Shown piece after piece: positions 1 through 12,231 of a stretch of 64,000 nt of DNA; positions within the stretch are counted from its first letter, which is position 1, and every line of letters starts with the position of its first letter. The DNA comes from Alnus glutinosa (Eukaryota; Streptophyta; Magnoliopsida; Fagales; Betulaceae), in the NCBI RefSeq assembly GCF_958979055.1, contig NC_084891.1, forward strand, positions 28,245,001-28,309,000, written 5' to 3'. The position numbers and the translations under genes were made by a program. A model generated the notes under the pieces. It worked only from the letters and a program-made list of their open reading frames with translations. It made no database searches and was not told the origin of the DNA.

Positions 1-1394
1 CCTAAATAAAACACAAGGATAAATTTAGCGGAGCGTTCTGAAATTTTAGTTCTAAAACTTAAACTAAATTATCCTATATATATATATATATATATTCTAT
101 ATGCAAAATCTCTATCCAAAAACACACTAAATACTATTCGGTTATTACCTTAAGAACACCCATCATTCACAATTTTCTCTATAAAATCAATCTTACTATA
201 ATTCAACAAAATTTAAGAAAAACCATCAAAAAAATTATAATTATCCATCAATGCATCTATTCAGTACTTACTTCTCACAAAATCTACAAAATAACTCCAA
301 ACTCAATTACAACATTACAACTCGATTTTTAAGAATAATTCTCCTACCATCAAGAACATTTAGAAAAATCATAACCACAACAAATCTCAATCACCAAATC
401 CATAATTCAAACCCCACGAAGCAATCTCAACATCAAAACAGAAAACATCATGCTATACACAAATCCGGCTAGCACAGTAACACATCTAAAATCCCCATAT
501 CACAATTGATCAAAAACAGGGAACAATAACCCTCAGTCAACCGATACACTGCACACATACTCAAACAATCCTCAATACTACACTCTCACAGAGCCCAATC
601 GGTTCCCACAACAAAATTTCAACATAAATTTAAATCAATAACACCCAAGCTGTCAATCCAATTAAATCATCATAGGATAACACTAAATTCACAAAGTTAC
701 TCACTTTCAGGATTTTCCCAGAAAATCCACCGGAGAAAACGCCACTAGTTTCGTTGGAAAATCACATGGAGGACCGGGTTTCTGGGTGCTTCGGGTAACG
801 GTTCGGCTAGGTTGCACACACACACACGGGTCATTGGCTCTCGATCACTGGGTCACGACTTTGATGGGTTCGGGGTTACGGGTTCGTCGGAAACCACCAC
901 TGGGACTGCCAGATTTCACTCTGGTCGCTAGACATGTAGGATCAGACCTCCTGAGCTACGGGCTGCATCGGGTCTACGGGTCACGGGCTTCACGATCGGA
1001 GCTCCTCCCGGGTTACGGCTCAATGGGTCGCAGGTCTTCCTCCGGGTTTCACCAGAAATTGTGTCGCCGGCGTTGACCCAACTCACCCACCGGAAGATCG
1101 GGTCCGATCTTCTTCTCCTTCAGCTCCCTCTCTCAAACTCTCTCGATCTCTGACTCTCCCTCTCTCTCTCAGTATCTCATCTCTCACTCTCTCTCGCATC
1201 TCTTTGTCTCTCATCTCTCAATCTCATGATCTCTCTCTCCCTGTCTCACTGTGTTCGTGCAAGAAGAGGAAGAAAGAAGAAGAGAGAAAAATAATAAAAG
1301 AAGTAGGAGACAACTTGCTGTGCAAGTTGTGAATTTTTTTTTTTTTTTTTTTCAACTTGTTGCTTAAGTTACTTAAGTTACTTAATAAGTTATA

Positions 1395-1456
<62 letters not shown>

Positions 1457-1484
1457 TGTGTCTAATAAAATTTGGGGCATTATA
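1..1484 (-). mobile_element. Ty3/Gypsy-type LTR fossil, cut by window edge
   Basis: Read on the minus strand, this stretch opens near 1484 with an ATAATGCCCCAAATTTTATT-type sequence, typical of plant Gypsy LTR starts. It continues through a TTA microsatellite, a CT-rich leader and a GC-richer block. The far end lies outside the window. No protein domain is visible; a 96-codon open frame at 786-1076 looks fortuitous. It sits inside a LINE RNase H reading frame (next entry), so it inserted after the LINE. The family call is by LTR style only. Confidence 0.45.
1396..1454. repeat. (ATT)n microsatellite
   Basis: About 20 units of an ATT trinucleotide lie inside the LTR fossil, next to its outer boundary. 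Confidence 0.9.
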
Positions 1485-2290
1485 GTACCTTCCCTCTTAA
1501 CGTGAACAAAGGAGGCTGACCTGAATTTGTGGAGTTCCTGAACAATACTTTCGGTTATATGGCAAAGCTTTGACAGGTGGGGAAGAGGAGCTCTAATATT
1601 GGTTATCACCTGAGCTGAATCTCCTTCAAAAATCACCTCATGAAAGCCCATCTCCAAGCAAAATTTCATTGCCCAAGAAGCAACCAGAGCTTCCGCTAGA
1701 CTAGCTTCAAGATTTTGAGGGTGCATGAAACATTTAGCACCCAGAAAATCCCTTTTATTGTTACGAATAACAATCCCAAACCCAATACAACCCTTACTAA
1801 GATTAGTGGCTGCATCCCAATTAACTTTAAGGAAGTTTAAAGGGGGAGTTGACCAAACCTGATGTCTGCGAACACTTGTAGTCGTAGAGCCATGCACTAG
1901 TTCAAGATCACGACTTGCACTACGTCTAAAATCACTCAAAAAAGTATCTGCTCTTTTAAGAACCTTAGAAGGATGCATAAAAGAACCTTCAAAGATGAAA
2001 GCATTTCTCCGCAACCATATTTTACGAGCAATAACTACAAAACGCTCCATATCCTCATAGAATCGAAGCATGCACTCCTCAAAAAGGGATATGAAGGAAT
2101 TACAGAGTAAGCTACACTTCTGGAAACAAGAATTGGCATCACCCCAAACATCTTGAGCCCTCGAGCAAGACCAAATAGCATAGAAAGTAGATTCCCTTTC
2201 TAGTTCACAATAAGGACAAAGATCATCATCAACCAAATACTCTTCCTAACACACCTATTTGATCCAGACATAGGTACTACAACGTTTCTA
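1485..2290 (-). mobile_element. LINE (L1-type) remnant: zinc-binding RT tail plus RNase H
   Basis: A minus-strand open frame of about 260 codons is visible. Its N-terminal part has the reverse-transcriptase zinc-binding pattern (CPYC, then a Cys in WSCSRAQDVW). After a linker there is an RVT_3/RNase H-like domain with three acidic positions in typical context: WDAA, SLAEALVASWA and FEGDSAQVI. The frame ends where the LTR fossil begins, just after VHVKREG, so the usual C-terminus is displaced beyond the LTR. Upstream of 2290 the LINE is not traceable and a different repeat begins near 2332. A host RNase H-like gene fragment is a less likely alternative. Confidence 0.7.
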
Positions 2291-2331
2291 TTCTTTATCG
2301 TGAAATATTGTTGAAACATGGACCACCCTAT

Positions 2332-2815
2332 CAGGGCTGGCTCGATACATTTTAAGGCTTAAGGCAATAAGGTTTAATGGTTTTTCTTTTATATATATAT
2401 TCTCACGTTTTGGGATGTAAAATTGTTGTCATTTTAAATTTTGATTGAAATTTTGGCTGCTCAATGCTCATCATAAGGCCCGAAAAACCTATACCCATAA
2501 CATAATTAAATATTATTATTACTTTCATTCTCTAAATTATTTCCAAGAATATAACGTTTAAAGTTAGAAAATAAATTTTATTTAAGAATGTTTTTAATAT
2601 TATTTGATTATCTTATTTAAAACTATCAATTTTTTAAGATTTATTTCAAGAATAAAATGTTAGAGAATTAAATGATATTAATGTCTTTTTAATTACTTAT
2701 TATTATAATTAAGCCTTTAATTTTTTTTTATATAAAAAATTATTATTAATATTCGATAATGGAGAGCCTTATTAAATTTGAGACTTTAAGCTATGGATTA
2801 ATTTTATTTTTTTAA
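2332..2815. mobile_element. possible truncated hAT-like non-autonomous element
   Basis: The stretch starts with CAGGGCTGGCTCGA, a terminus style seen in many plant hAT elements, and contains blocks reading GGCTTAAGGC and AAGGCCCG. The opposite terminus is not recognisable and no target duplication can be seen. Confidence 0.3.
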
Positions 2816-4296
2816 AAAATATAGAATGAGCACACACCTTACGATGGTATTAAATTTCTGAGATTTGATTGGTACACAACAATGCATTATGCGCCTTTAT
2901 TGAGACATGGAATAGGATCCATACCACATGAATTACATCCCATATCTCTAAAAACATGTTATTATACATGAGTCTATTTTCCAAATCACCCGCGGATCCC
3001 GCGGTGGTGATGGGCATCAAGTAAAGCAACTCGTGTTGATTGATGGAGTCGTATAGATGGAGACTGCAAGCCAGAAAATACTATTTGCCCTATAGCTCAA
3101 CTAGGGGCAAGATGATAAATTCCAGGTCAAGATGATAAACTGTTTAAAAAAAAAAACTTTATTTATTTATTTTATTATTATAAAACAATGAATAATACTG
3201 CACTTTACTTTTATTTATTATAAAAATTTATATAAGTTTGCATGGTGTATCATTTAGGTTACAATTATAATTCAAAAAAGTTACCGAGAACAAAAAAATT
3301 GATTTAAAAATATCAAAAGAATCAATTTGAAAATTGAAAAATACCCATACAGTTAACTGCAAAAATTTAAAACCTACGCAATGATTTGAAATTGAACGAA
3401 AACACAGATATTAATTTTAAGTCTTCCCCAGGGGTCTAAGTTGTTTCTTGAACAGATTCACCATCTAGTAGGGTATGCAGGCGAAGGGAATTCCTACGGT
3501 TGACCCACCATTGATCCAGTTATCACTCATGTGGGTTGACTTTCGACGGCAATCGAAGGTGGGGAGGAGGTTACCCCTTGTTTTTTTGGCGGAATTTGAA
3601 CTCGCCTCCGCCAATGTTCTTAAATGTATTTATTAGAGTATTGATTAAATAATTAAATTTATCTTCTTATATCAAATTAAATTTTTAGGATAAATAGTGA
3701 TTTAACATTGTGTCAGTGCCAGGTTTTGAGTTTGAACCTGTTTCCGTCAATTCACCCAATTTCAATTAAAATATTTCACGTGATAGATGGGTACGTATGT
3801 TCTCACTCGACTCCTTCAACTTCCAATTTCTTTTCCAACATTTCGGAGGCAGAAGACATACCAAAATAACTTTCCAACTTTGGTGGAGGTAGAAAGCGAA
3901 AATGTCCATTGCTTTCCTCTAGCTACTGCCTCATATGCTCACCCCATGCCACTATGAGCTTATTGCGTATGCCTTATGAGACAGTTGGTTAAGGAATAGT
4001 GCTTACGTGTTTTTCTTAATTAAGTCATTAATCAAGGAAAAGATAACCCCGAACAAAAACATTAATTAACATCATTTAATTATTACCCTTCGATGTTTCT
4101 GATACGTACATTAATTCTAGATACTCTGCTAGTATCTAATCTAACTCATAAGGGAATAAAGAAATTTATATATGTTGCATCAAGAGTTATGAGAAGTAGA
4201 ATTGGACATATATGCATGTGAGTTCATTACACCGCTGTCTTGACGGTATTTAATTCTCCGGAATCAACTAATAATATATTTGTTTGGTAAGGACAT

Positions 4297-4332
<36 letters not shown>

Positions 4333-4823
4333 CGAATTAGGTTTGATTATTTTTTTTTCAACGCACTTTACAAAACTGCTGGGAGAGGGTTATTTGAGCA
4401 TGCGAGAAGCACATAATTTTTTAATAGAACAAAACCATGTAATTAATTCTCACATATTAAAAGAACACGTAGCAAATTTATAAACCGAATCAAAGGAAAT
4501 TTGTGTCCGTTTGTTAAAGTTTTTTTTTCTTCTCATTCACTTTTGTTTTTGGTTTTCAAACAAAAACATTAACAAATAACTCAAAATATAGAATAATTAA
4601 AATCTTTTATACCTTTATATCAAATGAGAACACCTTTTAAACTAAAAACAAAAAATATCCTTCAAAATATATTAAGAAGGCCATAGAAACTCATCCCCAT
4701 TCTTCTAACACTGACTACTTTAAGAGCTACCTACTCTTTTCATAGAACAGTTAGATTTATAGATATTTATTTCGTGCAATAAATGATATATATATTAACA
4801 GTTGGCTTTATAATCTTGTGTAC
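2816..4823. other. intergenic, no gene recognised
   Basis: AT-rich sequence with long homopolymers, including a T run at 4299-4332. I see no coding potential. A short GC palindrome (CCGCGGATCCCGCGG) lies near 2991, and a small inverted pair (GGCGGA / TCCGCC) near 3590. The last 100 bases resemble the promoter of the second GDSL copy at 10.76-10.85 kb. Confidence 0.6.
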
Positions 4824-4830
4824 TATAAAA
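4824..4830 (+). promoter_or_regulatory. TATA box of GDSL copy 1
   Basis: TATAAAA lies about 100 bp upstream of the ATG at 4927. The surrounding sequence, including CGTGCAATAAATGA upstream and the downstream leader, is conserved before the second copy, so the tandem duplication carried the promoter with it. Confidence 0.6.
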
Positions 4831-4926
4831 TGGCCATAAGGAAACATTGAAGACCAAGAAGCATCATTTCCTTCGATCCTCTTCTTTTACTTGGATTCAA
4901 ACCTGGAAGAATCCCAAAAATTAGAC

Positions 4927-5198
4927 ATGAAACAAGTATCTTTATCAACCACGTCCTTCTTTCTTTCTTTTGCTTTTGCTGTTTTCTGGACCACAAAAGC
5001 TATCGTTAAAATACCAGGCAACGAAACAATTCCGGCGGTCCTTATGTTTGGCGATTCCATTGTTGATACGGGCAACAACAACAATATCAAATCAATAGTA
5101 AAGTGCAATTTCCCCCCATATGGGAGGGAGTTTAAGGAAGGAATACCAACAGGAAGATTTTCCAATGGAAAGGTTCCCTCGGACTTCCTAGGTTTGTA

Positions 5199-5229
<31 letters not shown>

Positions 5230-8200
5230 CTTCTCTCATGGTGTAGGTGATGAAAGCCCAACTAAGAAATTTGACGATTTGTAAGAAATTTCTGTCCCGA
5301 TAAGAAAAGAATCATTTAATAGAATTCTTTTCATTTTAAGTGAAATGGAGAAGAATACGTTTTTTTATGATCAAAATTTTATTATGTTTCATCTAATGAT
5401 TTCTATGATATGTCACGTAATAAATATTGTACCACGTAGGGACAAAGCCACAAGTTCTTATGGGCAGGGGCCAGTGGCAAAAAAAATATTATTGGGAGGG
5501 GACAATAGGCTAAATTTTTAATTTTTTAGCTTTTATATATATATATATTTATTTATTTTTTATTTATTTTTGAGATTTTTTTTTTAACCTTATAATTTTT
5601 TTTTTTAAGGAAATTGGAGGGGGGGGGGGCATGGCCAGCCCCCCCCCCCCCCCCTCTCTCCGTCCCTGGTACCACGTCATTTAAAAATTTTAAATGATAT
5701 AACATCATATACACCTTTAAATAGAACAAAATAAAATATTAATAATGAAATACCTCATTTCTATTTTACTTGTAATGGGAAGAATGTTTATCACATTATC
5801 AAAAAAAATTGTTTAGTGTCGCGTACATGTATACTCGTTTGAAAAGTAAACGAGAATAATATCGTTTTACTGTTCATATGACACTAAACTGTTAGTGTCC
5901 TTTGAGTTCAAGCAACGATAATTAGCGTAATTTGAACAATAAACGATGCTATTCTAGATTCTCGACCTTCTTTTTAGTGTCGTTTCTTTTTTTTTAGCTA
6001 TAAACGACACTTACCCCCCCTCCCCCCACCAAAAAAATTTGTATAATGTCATTTTTTTGGGCTATATATAAACGACACTAAACACCCCCTTTTTGTAGTG
6101 TTATCAAATCACAATGAAACCATGGCAACCCATATATACGTTATATGGCAAATTAGTGTAATGTTAATGCATTTTTTTTTTTAATGGATCTCTTATATTC
6201 CAATATATAAAGGCCAGGGCCTACATATTAAATATATGACCAAATACATGTAACGTGCATGTCAGGATGTGTAGGCGTTAGTAAGTGAGAGCAATAATCA
6301 AGAATTTATAGAGATGTGGACATCACTTGAGTCTAGAACAAATTAGTTTATTGACAAATATATTTTTGTCTTTTTTTCTTGAATGGGATACTTAAATATT
6401 TGCATGTTACATATGTTTTCCATGCTACTACATCTATTCTATCTTTCTATTTGAACATAGTTAATTTACAAATTTTTACTATAAATCTCTTATAAATTAT
6501 TGTATATATATGAGTGCTATGTGATACCTATTTTGTGCCACATAGCACTCATATAGATTATCAAAGCTCTACAATTTTATGCTAAGAGATTCAATAATTG
6601 AACCAACTGGCTTTAATTTCTTTACAATCGATTTCCCTAACAAAAATGCCTTGACCAATTACATTAATGTCACGTACGACTAGGTTCATTGATTAATATT
6701 GATTTGTGGAGTAATTCTAAAAGTCACTCTTTTGTTCTTCCAAGAATGATGTCGCTTTTAAAATTACCACTTGATTAAAATTTAACAGTGATGAATCACA
6801 AAATCAAAAGTAATTTTAAAAGTCACATCATTTTTAGAATAACAAAAGAATCACTTTTAACATTACTCTTGGTTTGCCAGCAATTAAGTCTATTGAGTAT
6901 TGAATGATTTATAAAAACAAAAAAAAAAAAAAAACAGAAAGAAAGAAAAGAAAAGAAAAAAAACCCTTAGAATGTTTAATGTTGACAGTAGCCCAATGGT
7001 TTTACTCTTAAATATTCTGAACAGAAAAATCTTCCTAATATTATAAACTACATTTTTATTTTATAATTATTTTAATCAAGTTTTATTTTTATTTTTTATT
7101 TTTTTAATAAAGACTAATTCTAAAGTTAGTTAGAAATCTTGAGAACACCACATCAACGTTATAAAATAATTTCTAGTATTACGCAAATATTTTCCTTTTT
7201 GTTTTTCAAAAAAAAAAAAATCCATTCTTATAGTAGGTTCTTTCATTCTTTAGGCCCCTCTGTCGGGCAGGTGTCTTTCCTTTTTGGGTAATTTGCATGT
7301 TCCAATAATGATACGTGTCAATCAAGAGGGATTAGTAACGGCCCGGGGTTTCACGGGCCTCTAACCCCATCATTGGTTGGGCAATTACAGACTCTCAAAT
7401 ATAGAAATTCATATTGGGTCCAAAAACAGATAAAGAAAAACAAAAAAGAAAACAATTACAGCAAATTCTATACTTCCATTGCTAATCTGGGTTATTATTC
7501 CCAAATTGGCCACTGCGGTCCTTTAGAGCTGTTCTTTGTATTCCATCCAGTTTAAATGACAATGTTTTCCTTTAAATTAAATTGGAATTTTTTTTAATTT
7601 AATTTATTAAAATAACATTTGTTATTAAAGCGTGTGAAAAATTAAATAAAATGTATACGAGAATCACTTGCACAATTAACCCTATTAAAAATTCATGCAA
7701 AAATTATATACTTTAATGACATATGTCAGTTGAATGAACTGGGTCGAAGTTTTTTGAGGGTATTTATAGTAGCAAGCAAGTCACCATACCACTGCAGCAA
7801 GTCATCCCTAAATCTGCACCAATTAGTACTCCTCTATCTCAACCCATACCTATTTGTATTTCTACTTTAGTTTATCATTTTTGTACTCTGGTCTTTAACC
7901 TTTGTTAAAGCCTATATATTAAGCTATCTTGTAATCAAGCAATGTAAGTGGAATCAGCAACAATGTAGTCCTTAATTTTCTCCTGCAGTGTTCTTCTTCT
8001 TCCCCTTCCTTGCTTCTTTGTATTTTCTGTCTTCTCTTTTTCTAATAGAAGTAATCTCTCCAAACAAACTTAGAGAAAACTTTAATTTGTTCCTGTTAAA
8101 ATAGTTTGGTCTTTAGTAATCCAATTTTTTTTCTTCTTTATTTCTTTTTTTTTTTTCAGTGGAAGAATTGGGAATTAAGGAGTTCCTACCAGCATCTAGG

Positions 8201-8791
8201 GATCCAACTTTGCAGCCTAAAGATCTCCTAACGGGTGTAAGCTTTGCTTCAGGTGGCGCAGGATATGATCCTTTGACATCAAAAATAGCGGTATATATAT
8301 ATGTTCGTAATTTATTTCACTGGCCATTTTCGTATGATTCTATTATTATTTTATTATTTTTATTTTTGCAGTCAGTCATATCACTATCGGAGCAGATACA
8401 AGACTTCAAGCAATACATAGGGAAGCTAAAAGGAATAGTTGGAGAAGAGAGAACAAACTTCATTTTAGCCAAAAGTGCAACATTTTCGGTAGCGAGCAGC
8501 AATGACATTGCCAATACCTACTTCATTACTGGAATTAGGAGATTGCACTATGATGTTCCTTCTTACACTGATCTTTTGGTCAAGTCGGCTTCTAATTTCG
8601 TCAAGGTAACTTCATTTGCCTATTCCTATATCGGTGAGTTACTCAAGGACGGTCGGGTGGTCGCAACCACCAAATTTGTTTAGAGGTGGTTGCAACCACT
8701 CAATCTTGATAGTCTGGTCTGATAGTCATGTCATCCCTTGTGTGGAGATTGGGAGTGGTGGTGACCACGACATCTGATGAATTTATGAAGA

Positions 8792-8822
<31 letters not shown>

Positions 8823-9502
8823 TGGTTAACATGGCAGAACGTGACACTAGCTACCACTTTATTGTGTAAAGCCGGTACCTAAAACGAAAGTACGAATAGC
8901 TACATATATATTGGCGGGTATATCTAGCTAGTAACTAATGATTTTGCCCATCAATATATGAAGGAATTATATGGATTGGGAGTACGGAGAATTGGTGTTT
9001 TCAGCGCACCACCACTTGGATGTTTGCCATCGCAGAAAACTTTGAATGGGGATTTAGGAAAAGGGTGTGCAAATGACCCGAATGAAGCAGCAAAACTGTT
9101 CAACGCAAAACTGTCTGTTGAGCTGGGTAACCTTAACAACAATCTACCTCACGCAAAGGTGGTCTATATCGATATCTACAACCCTTTACTCGATATTATA
9201 AAAAATCCCAAGAAATATGGTAATTTATCTCGCTTCTTTTTACAAATTTCTAATTTTTCTATATACTTTTATTTTAGGATTTCTAATAATTTCTATACTG
9301 TAATTCAGGCCTTGAGATTGCAAATAAAGGGTGCTGTGGTACAGGGCGTATTGAGGTATCTGTACTATGCAGCCAACTGGAACCGGACACCTGTGCAGAT
9401 GACTCTAAGTATGTTTTTTTTGACAGTTATCATCCTACAGAAGCAGCATACAAGATAATTGTCAATCAGCTCCTCCAAAAATATATCAACAGCTTCCTTT
9501 GA
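4927..9502 (+). CDS. GDSL esterase/lipase (EXL-type), copy 1, intact
   Basis: Secreted SGNH/GDSL hydrolase predicted to act on ester or lipid substrates in the cell wall or apoplast. Exons: 4927-5191, 8160-8290, 8372-8605, 8964-9219, 9309-9502. They join in frame to 359 aa. Residues 1-25 are a signal peptide. Block I is FGDS with nucleophile Ser44. The block II Gly is in PPYG (66). Block III reads ASSND, keeping Asn176 but with Ser174 where the family has Gly. The catalytic pair is Asp334/His337 in FDSYHPTEAAYK. The ATG at 4927 begins the signal peptide; an upstream in-frame TTG at 4891 is not needed. Intron 1 is long (about 3 kb) and full of MITEs. The gene heads a three-member tandem array. 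Substrate is unknown; Arabidopsis EXL proteins include pollen-coat lipases, which is only a family hint. Confidence 0.9.
5447..5668. mobile_element. hAT-type MITE in GDSL copy 1 intron 1
   Basis: A 222-bp element with imperfect terminal inverted repeats (TAGGGACAAAG / CAGGGACGGAG on the other strand). It is flanked by a perfect 8-bp target duplication GTACCACG at 5439-5446 and 5669-5676. The interior is AT-rich with G and C homopolymers near the right end. The same family is found at 15.7 and 17.7 kb. Confidence 0.8.
5792..6100. mobile_element. CACTA-like non-autonomous element
   Basis: The right end reads CCCCCTTTTTGTAGTG, the classic CACTA/Spm terminus in reverse complement. The left end CACATTATCAAAAAAAA is a degraded match. 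The interior repeats AGTGTCGTTT and its complement AAACGACACT several times in both orientations, as subterminal repeats do. TTA follows the right end, and a TTA lies within one base of the left end. Confidence 0.55.
6507..6555. repeat. perfect 17-bp hairpin
   Basis: TATATGAGTGCTATGTG at 6507-6523 is the exact reverse complement of 6539-6555, with a 15-nt loop. It is probably a tiny fold-back MITE. It lies in intron 1 of GDSL copy 1, so it would also form in the pre-mRNA. Confidence 0.75.
6709..6870. mobile_element. long-TIR MITE
   Basis: A 162-bp element whose two ends are inverted copies of about 65 bp starting (G)AGTAATNCTAAAAG; only a short centre is unpaired. No clear target duplication is visible. 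The terminus resembles the element at 56336-56476. Confidence 0.65.
8656..8773. repeat. GGTGG/CCACC palindromic cluster in intron 3
   Basis: Three close palindromes of the type GGTGGTCGCAACCACC (8656-8671), AGGTGGTTGCAACCACT (8684-8700) and GTGGTGGTGACCAC (about 8756-8769) stand out from AT-rich intron sequence. Related GC-rich islands occur at 22.6, 36.1 and 44.6 kb. Confidence 0.6.
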
Positions 9503-9682
9503 TATTGTTGGTTTTCCTCGATCGACTCTATAATTATTATCGATCACGCCTTGCGAATTTGTTGTTTTTTCCTTTTTCTATCACAATATTTATTATTTTT
9601 GCTGATTCCATGGAACTTGACCCAAATAAATGGGAGTGTCAATTACTCCAAGGTTTGAAGCAGATTTCACCTGTCTTAATTC

Positions 9683-9831
<149 letters not shown>

Positions 9832-10118
9832 CCAATAACAATTTCGGAAATTGTAAAGGCTTACTACTACAGTTGTATGAGTGGACAATATTGAATAACA
9901 ACCTCTTCCTTTTATGATCACGTTGAGTGTGGCCATTCATAAGATATCAAGAAATATTAAAAATTATATTTTTATTCAATTTTTATAACATTGGGATATA
10001 AAAAACAATTCAAGAGTTGATTTCAGTGTCATATCAACAAAGATGTAATAAAAGTGTAGTATATAGCGTAACTCATATTATCCATATATATATTAATACA
10101 ATTATGCACGAGTTTAAG

Positions 10119-10290
10119 GCTCTGATACCATGAAAATAAATATGAAGGAAAGGGTTTGGTCAAGATATCAACCCCATGCATTGTATTGATTTATTTATAC
10201 ATGTACAATTGAAGACTTTTAAATAAGGTACACTTGATAGTTAACATCCATAGTTAAAACAATTAGATTGAGTCTATGCTATCATGTCAT
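10119..10290 (-). mobile_element. LTR fragment next to an initiator-Met primer site
   Basis: On the minus strand a perfect TGGTATCAGAGC (10119-10130), the usual plant retroelement primer-binding site, directly follows a sequence ending in CA, as after a 5' LTR. The adjoining LTR-like stretch may begin with TGACATGATAGC near 10288. That would make it only about 160 bp, as in a TRIM. No second LTR or coding domain is seen, so the element is incomplete. Confidence 0.45.
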
Positions 10291-10845
10291 CTTTTCCTCT
10301 TCGCTATCATGTACATGTATGAGAGTAATGTTACCAAACATTTTGTTTTTTTTGAAAAAAACAGTTTTTTTCCTTACAAAAATGGACGGGAGACCACTTT
10401 TTATAAAGGAAAAAATTGTTTTTCCGGATGGATTCCTAAAAAATAAATGTTCCATAACGTTATTTGTGCATTATAATTAAAACGAACAGAGAGTCACATG
10501 CTACATCTTGTATATATGTTTAGTATATATTGATATGTATTACAATGAACTCTATTTATAGAAAGATTATGAGTAGTGATTAAGTAAATCAGAAAATAAT
10601 TAAAGAAGAGCATAAAGCCTTTAAAAAAACTAAAAATAAGGAGAATAATATAAATTATTCTAATAGAAACCATATGACATTTTCATCTTCCTGATTCGTC
10701 CATATCCTTTTCCTCGACAAAAAAGGTCTGGAAGGTGAATTTACCCTATTCTTTTCATATAACAGCTAGATAAATATATTTTATTTTATAATTATTATTT
10801 CGTGCAATAAATGACATTAACAGTAGTCTTTATAATCTTGTTGAC

Positions 10846-10852
10846 TATAAAA
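10846..10852 (+). promoter_or_regulatory. TATA box of GDSL copy 2 (pseudogene)
   Basis: TATAAAA lies in the same context as before copy 1, about 110 bp upstream of the former ATG. Confidence 0.5.
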
Positions 10853-11821
10853 CATTGAAGAACAAGAAGTGATCATTTCCTCCTCTTCTTTAACTTGATC
10901 CAAACTTGGAAGAATCCCAAGATCGTAGCAGATTCGATCTCCAGTGCAATCTATCGCTTAAACATGAAAGGAGTATCTTTATCAACTACATTCTTATTTC
11001 TTTCTTCTGCTTTTGCTGTTTTCCGGACAACAGAAGCTGTACGTCGTTGAGATACCAGGCAACGAAACAGTTCCGGCGGTCCTTATGTTTGGCGATTCCA
11101 TTGTTGATACGTACGGGCAACAACAACAATATCAAATCAATAATAAAATGCAATTTCACCCCATATATATGGGAGGGAGTTTAAGGGAGGAATACCAACA
11201 GGAAGATTTTCCAATGGAAAGGTTCCCTCGGACTTCCTAGGTTTGTAACAAAACTCTCTCTCTCATGGCATTCTTGCCCGGTGGAACTTTAAAAAAGAAA
11301 AAAGAAAAATCATTAGCAATTTTCTGATTACGATTTGCAGAATGGGATCCTATTTTGGCACTTCTAAACTGATTCATGTATGTGACAATTACGTGATGAA
11401 AGCCCCATTGAGAAATTTGGCCAGAAGAATGAACAAAAATGAGTAATGCAAGAAATTACACTTTTATTTCACCATTAACCCACCTATAATTGATGTACCA
11501 ATTAACATTTGGATCTGGTTGAAAAAAATAATAATAAATTGAGGCTGATTTTGTCTATGAAGAGTCATTTGATGGCTAACTTTCGCGGAATCACGGGCCT
11601 CACAAGGACTTTGTCCTTGAAGATCGAGTTATTTGATGGTCAAAATTTTATTTTGTTGTATATAATTATATACGTGATGCTATATCATTTAAAATTCTTA
11701 AATGACATGGCAACATATTTACTTTTAGCATTATATATACATATACCATTAGATCAAATAAAATTCTAACTATAAAATAATTTATTTCCATCACTCGAGA
11801 AGATTCTATTAAGGCCACTAA

Positions 11822-12088
11822 GGGTGCGTTGGGGATTGTGATTTCGTAGATAATAAATGTGATTTCAAACCAAATCACAGAACATAAATCGTTTGATAAC
11901 TGAATTTTTAAAAATTGCAATTTGAAAACTTAGAAAATTTGATTTTTCAAATCGCAATTAAAAGTGTGCTTTTTTGAAAATATAGAATTTTAAAGGTTCA
12001 ACTGCGATTTTGTCAAATGCTTAATTGCGTTTTTAAAAGTTATTTTTTTCAAATCGCACATTTTGAAATCGCAAACTCAAATGGACAC
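11822..12088. mobile_element. PIF/Harbinger (Tourist-like) MITE
   Basis: A 267-bp element in intron 1 of the pseudogene. It starts GGGTGCGTTGGGGATT and ends CAAATGGACAC, an imperfect inverted repeat, between two copies of TAA, the typical target of this superfamily. The interior repeats GATTTCAAA-like motifs in both orientations. Confidence 0.7.
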
Positions 12089-12190
12089 TAAATCCATCAC
12101 TGGTTGGGCGATAACAAACATGAACTGTCCAATACAAAAATAGTAATCATATTGTGTCCAAAAACAGGCAAAGAGATTAAAAAAAAAAAA

Positions 12191-12200
12191 GAAGAAGAAG

Positions 12201-12230
<30 letters not shown>
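12191..12230. repeat. (GAA)n microsatellite
   Basis: About 13 GAA units follow an A run in intron 1 of the pseudogene. They replace a non-repetitive stretch at the matching place in copy 1 intron 1. Confidence 0.9.

Positions 12231-12231
<1 letters not shown>

Noticed and set aside
786-1076. 96-codon open frame in the first kilobase
   Set aside because: It lies in the non-coding LTR fossil, has no motif, and its frame comes from GC-rich sequence.
4891-4926. Upstream in-frame start for GDSL copy 1
   Set aside because: The codon is TTG; the ATG at 4927 directly begins a good signal peptide, and copy 2 keeps an ATG at the matching place.
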